In this document: in pieces, positions 14,939-16,942 of the stretch
How the letters are laid out: every line of letters begins with the position of its first letter
How positions within the stretch are numbered: the stretch's first letter is position 1
Source: Promethearchaeota archaeon
GTDB taxonomy: Archaea > Asgardarchaeota > Lokiarchaeia > Sigynarchaeales > SOKP01
Direction of reading: 5' to 3'
Assembly: GCA_030668025.1 (NCBI GenBank)
Contig: DAOUUT010000044.1
Location: forward strand, 1 to 16,942
Length of the DNA stretch: 16,942 nt
Program-made: the position numbers and the translations under genes
Notes under the pieces: model-generated
The model's input: only the letters and a program-made list of their open reading frames with translations
What the model was told of the DNA's origin: nothing
Database searches by the model: none

Positions 14939-15511
14939 TTAAAATACCAAATCGGAATATATCGGCCCTGTAGGCGTTAACACAGACTTTTTTAATTTTA
15001 CCTGGCTTATGTTAAAAGGTCCGAATTCGAGATTTTTATTCTCGTTAATTAATTTTTTTAGCACATCAAAAGTTTTATAATTTACTTTATCCCTTCTCAA
15101 TCTTCCTATCGTAAGATGCGGTTTGAATTCTGTTCTTTTATCTTTTTGAATTTTCAATCGCTCAAATAAGAGTTGTTCTATTGTATTTTTAATTTGTTGT
15201 AAAAATTGAACATCTCCAATAAGTTTTACCCATAAAACAGAGAATTTGTTAAATTGACCAACCCCTCTAAGATTATATTCAATGGATTTTCCTTGAAACA
15301 TGCTTTTGTTTACATCTTCTTTCAAAATTTCATAAATTTTTGGTGCCACGGATTCAGAAATATTTCCCAAAAATTTTACAGTCATATGAAAGTTTTCTGG
15401 TTCTACTACTTTAAGTTTAGGCTGATTTTGTTTTAATCGAGATGAGAAAGCCTGAATTTTCTCTATCGTGTTTTTGTCTTCTAATTCGATCGCGATAAAT
15501 GCTCTAATCAT
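14939..15511 (-). CDS. thpR: RNA 2',3'-cyclic phosphodiesterase (2H family, ThpR/LigT)
   Basis: It opens 2',3'-cyclic phosphate ends of RNA, for example tRNA halves, and in older literature is called 2'-5' RNA ligase. The two 2H motifs are intact: HMTVKFLG (His42) and HLTIGRLR (His132). I take the ATG at 15509-15511, giving 190 aa with the family-typical start MIRAFIAIELED. The TTG at 15521-15523 would add four residues (MDAI). Length matches the family. It lies 44 nt after the kinase-like gene and ends exactly where the HAD gene begins, so the three genes probably form one operon. Confidence 0.93.
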   Translation of the reverse strand: MIRAFIAIELEDKNTIEKIQAFSSRLKQNQPKLKVVEPENFHMTVKFLGNISESVAPKIYEILKEDVNKSMFQGKSIEYNLRGVGQFNKFSVLWVKLIGDVQFLQQIKNTIEQLLFERLKIQKDKRTEFKPHLTIGRLRRDKVNYKTFDVLKKLINENKNLEFGPFNISQVKLKKSVLTPTGPIYSDLVF

Positions 15512-15555
15512 GATTGCATCCAAATTATTGTTATTATTGCAAGTTTTTTGACGAT

Positions 15556-16518
15556 TTACCTTTCAATTTTGCCAGGAAGATAGAAATCATACTTTTTCTT
15601 AAAGACTTTAGTTTTAAGAAATCGATCAAAGCGTCTCACACTTTGAAAAATAACCCACATACTGCTGTCGCTCTTGTAATATTTTTCAACTTCTTCTAAT
15701 GTTAACGGTTCAATATCGAAATCAATTGCTTCTTCTTCAAAGAATTTATTAACAAGGTTAATCAATTCAGAGATAAGTTCGGGTTTTTGTTCCTTAAAGA
15801 AATTTGCGACTAAATCAATTGTAACCTTCCTCCAGTCGTAATATTTCCCGACAGTTTCTTCAAGAAATAAAGCTTTTAATAACCACCTTAGAAATGAAGG
15901 GGCGCTTTTCAAAAATAGGACTGCCTCCATCGCTTCGTTACCATTAACCCTAAACATTGGTGTACTCGTATCGAAATACATTAGTTTTGTATCAAGATCA
16001 ACTTTAGGATTGTTAGGATCGAAACCAATAATGGCAAAGTTAGATATTTGACCATCTAATCCTAAATCTATAGAATTATGGTTTTTAGAGTAATCCCACA
16101 CTTTCTTCATTTCTCTCATAACAAGTAGAATTAAAGTTTTGATGTCTTGATTGCTCAATTGATGAATTACTTTATTCCCTACTGATTCTGCGGGGAATTT
16201 ATCTTGAACGCAATAAAATTGAATTTTTCCCTCTTCGTCTTTAAACCATGCTACATCGTACTCAGGCAGATTTAAGCCCACATCTTCTTTTAAAAGCCTA
16301 TTGTATTCGTTATATGCCCAAATGTGTCTTTCGACTTGCGTTTCATTATCAAAAATTGGAATTCTTTTATATGCTATTGGCTCTGGGTTATTTAAAAGCT
16401 CAAAAACGAGGCTTATTTCACCGTAACCTAAAATTTTTATCGGTACTTCTCCTTTTTCGGGATTAGAAGTATCAATTGACTTCTCTAACTTTTTTAAAAC
16501 ATCAATATCAATATTCAT
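15556..16518 (-). CDS. Protein-kinase-like protein of an archaeal DUF family (DUF6206-like)
   Basis: The 320-aa protein looks like a divergent member of the kinase/aminoglycoside-phosphotransferase fold. Possible landmarks are a glycine loop ILGYGEISLVFE (29-40), a lysine in AYKRIPIF (Lys51), a catalytic-loop-like LDGQISNFAI with D155-x4-N160 (like D-x4-N of kinases), and a metal-binding Asp in LMYFDTSTPMF (Asp183). I recall similar sequences from Asgard and other archaea annotated as DUF6206, but could not check this. The second half is helical (SAPSFLRWLLKALF, about 210-223) and ends in a basic region. There is no membrane helix or signal. The start is ATG with no strong SD. It is the first gene of the run leading to thpR and the HAD gene, hinting at an RNA-related or phosphorylation role. 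Confidence 0.8.
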   Translation of the reverse strand: MNIDIDVLKKLEKSIDTSNPEKGEVPIKILGYGEISLVFELLNNPEPIAYKRIPIFDNETQVERHIWAYNEYNRLLKEDVGLNLPEYDVAWFKDEEGKIQFYCVQDKFPAESVGNKVIHQLSNQDIKTLILLVMREMKKVWDYSKNHNSIDLGLDGQISNFAIIGFDPNNPKVDLDTKLMYFDTSTPMFRVNGNEAMEAVLFLKSAPSFLRWLLKALFLEETVGKYYDWRKVTIDLVANFFKEQKPELISELINLVNKFFEEEAIDFDIEPLTLEEVEKYYKSDSSMWVIFQSVRRFDRFLKTKVFKKKYDFYLPGKIER

Positions 16519-16593
16519 ATTTAATCAATTCACTTCCTTAATATTTAAAAAAATTAACTTAAATCTTTATAAAATTAACTCAAAAGTTCAATA

Positions 16594-16942
16594 TTAATAT
16601 TTTCCAAATTTCTCTACCAAGGTTTTTGCAATTCCTAAATTTCTGCTTGCCATAGAAAATGGTTCCCAAGGCCACTCACATCCTGCGGCATACATAAACA
16701 TCCCACCTGGTTTTCCTAATTCAATTGTTTTTTCCACTTCGTTAATAACATCGCTAACTGAATAAGTTGTACTTCCCAATATCTGTGTATTAGTATTACC
16801 TCTAATACAATTATTTGTTCCTATCTTCTCTTTAGCTGATTTCAAATCTACTTGATAATCTAAATCTATAATTGCTGCGTTTGTATTTGATATTAACTTA
16901 AGCATGTCTCTCCCTTCCTTATCTATCACTGAATTATCTCCA
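16594..16942 (-). CDS. Uroporphyrinogen decarboxylase / corrinoid methyltransferase-family protein, C-terminal part
   Basis: Only the last 115 or so codons are inside the window; the frame stays open to the right edge, so the apparent GTG near 16927 is not the start. The end of a UroD-type TIM barrel is recognisable: GDNSVIDKEGRD, IDLDYQVDLKSAKEKIG, IRGNTNTQILGS (family pattern GN-x-(D/N)P-x-x-(I/L)-L), and GGMFMYAAGCEWPWE with the GCE motif. In methanogens and related archaea this fold includes MtaA/MtbA-type methylcobamide methyltransferases, and the GCE motif is typical of that branch rather than of haem-pathway HemE. The substrate cannot be told from this fragment. It ends 75 nt upstream of the kinase-like gene. 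Confidence 0.85.
   Translation of the reverse strand, partial: GDNSVIDKEGRDMLKLISNTNAAIIDLDYQVDLKSAKEKIGTNNCIRGNTNTQILGSTTYSVSDVINEVEKTIELGKPGGMFMYAAGCEWPWEPFSMASRNLGIAKTLVEKFGKY

Noticed and set aside
1..16942. CRISPR arrays, tRNA or rRNA genes, insertion sequences
   Set aside because: No regularly spaced repeats, no T-loop-like GGTTCRA motifs in a cloverleaf context, and no transposase or terminal repeats were seen by eye.

Overview
This window reads as a low-GC archaeal chromosome fragment, most likely from an Asgard (Lokiarchaeia-like, Promethearchaeota) genome. The main clues are an HdrA gene with two in-frame UGA codons at cysteine positions, a histone with a Lys/Ala/Pro-rich N-terminal tail, and a Ras/Arf-like small GTPase. 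Further clues are a leucine-rich-repeat protein with a Lokiarchaeal-type N-terminal domain, a TrmB-family regulator, CofC (coenzyme F420 biosynthesis), DUF211, and TATA-box promoters with GGTG/GGAGG Shine-Dalgarno sites. The assignment rests on reading the sequence; no database search was run.

Layout. Positions 1-1410 (minus) hold most of a selenoprotein-type hdrA, cut by the left edge. A divergent spacer with a perfect 9-bp inverted repeat leads to a 69-codon unknown ORF, then plus-strand serS and a long coiled-coil protein. From 4569 to 6908 three minus-strand genes follow: cofC, a small GTPase and a TrmB-type regulator. A 557-bp non-coding stretch carries a broken 54-codon ORF with an internal repeat and a strong histone promoter. 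The histone at 7466 stops in loop 2 of the histone fold. Its missing helix-3 sequence lies just downstream in another frame, beyond a 9-bp hairpin.

An LRR protein (minus) follows. Next is an AT-rich, CpG-poor two-gene module: an unknown wHTH-like protein divergent from a Dam/D12-class adenine methyltransferase, which may be a horizontally acquired restriction-modification-like unit. From 11501 to the right edge all supported genes are on the minus strand: a HIT protein apparently starting at AUU, a DUF2299-like protein, a two-TM zinc-ribbon protein, a small unknown, and DUF211. These are followed by a HAD phosphatase, an RNA 2',3'-cyclic phosphodiesterase (ThpR/LigT), a kinase-like protein, and the 3' end of a uroporphyrinogen-decarboxylase/methyltransferase-family gene.

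Functional links. HdrA and the UroD-like gene at the edges point to anaerobic flavin-based electron bifurcation and possibly methyl-transfer chemistry, and CofC to F420. The kinase-like gene, thpR and the HAD gene form a tight co-directional run, with thpR and the HAD gene abutting with no gap. The observations most worth following are the displaced histone end and the double-UGA HdrA, then the AUU-started HIT gene.
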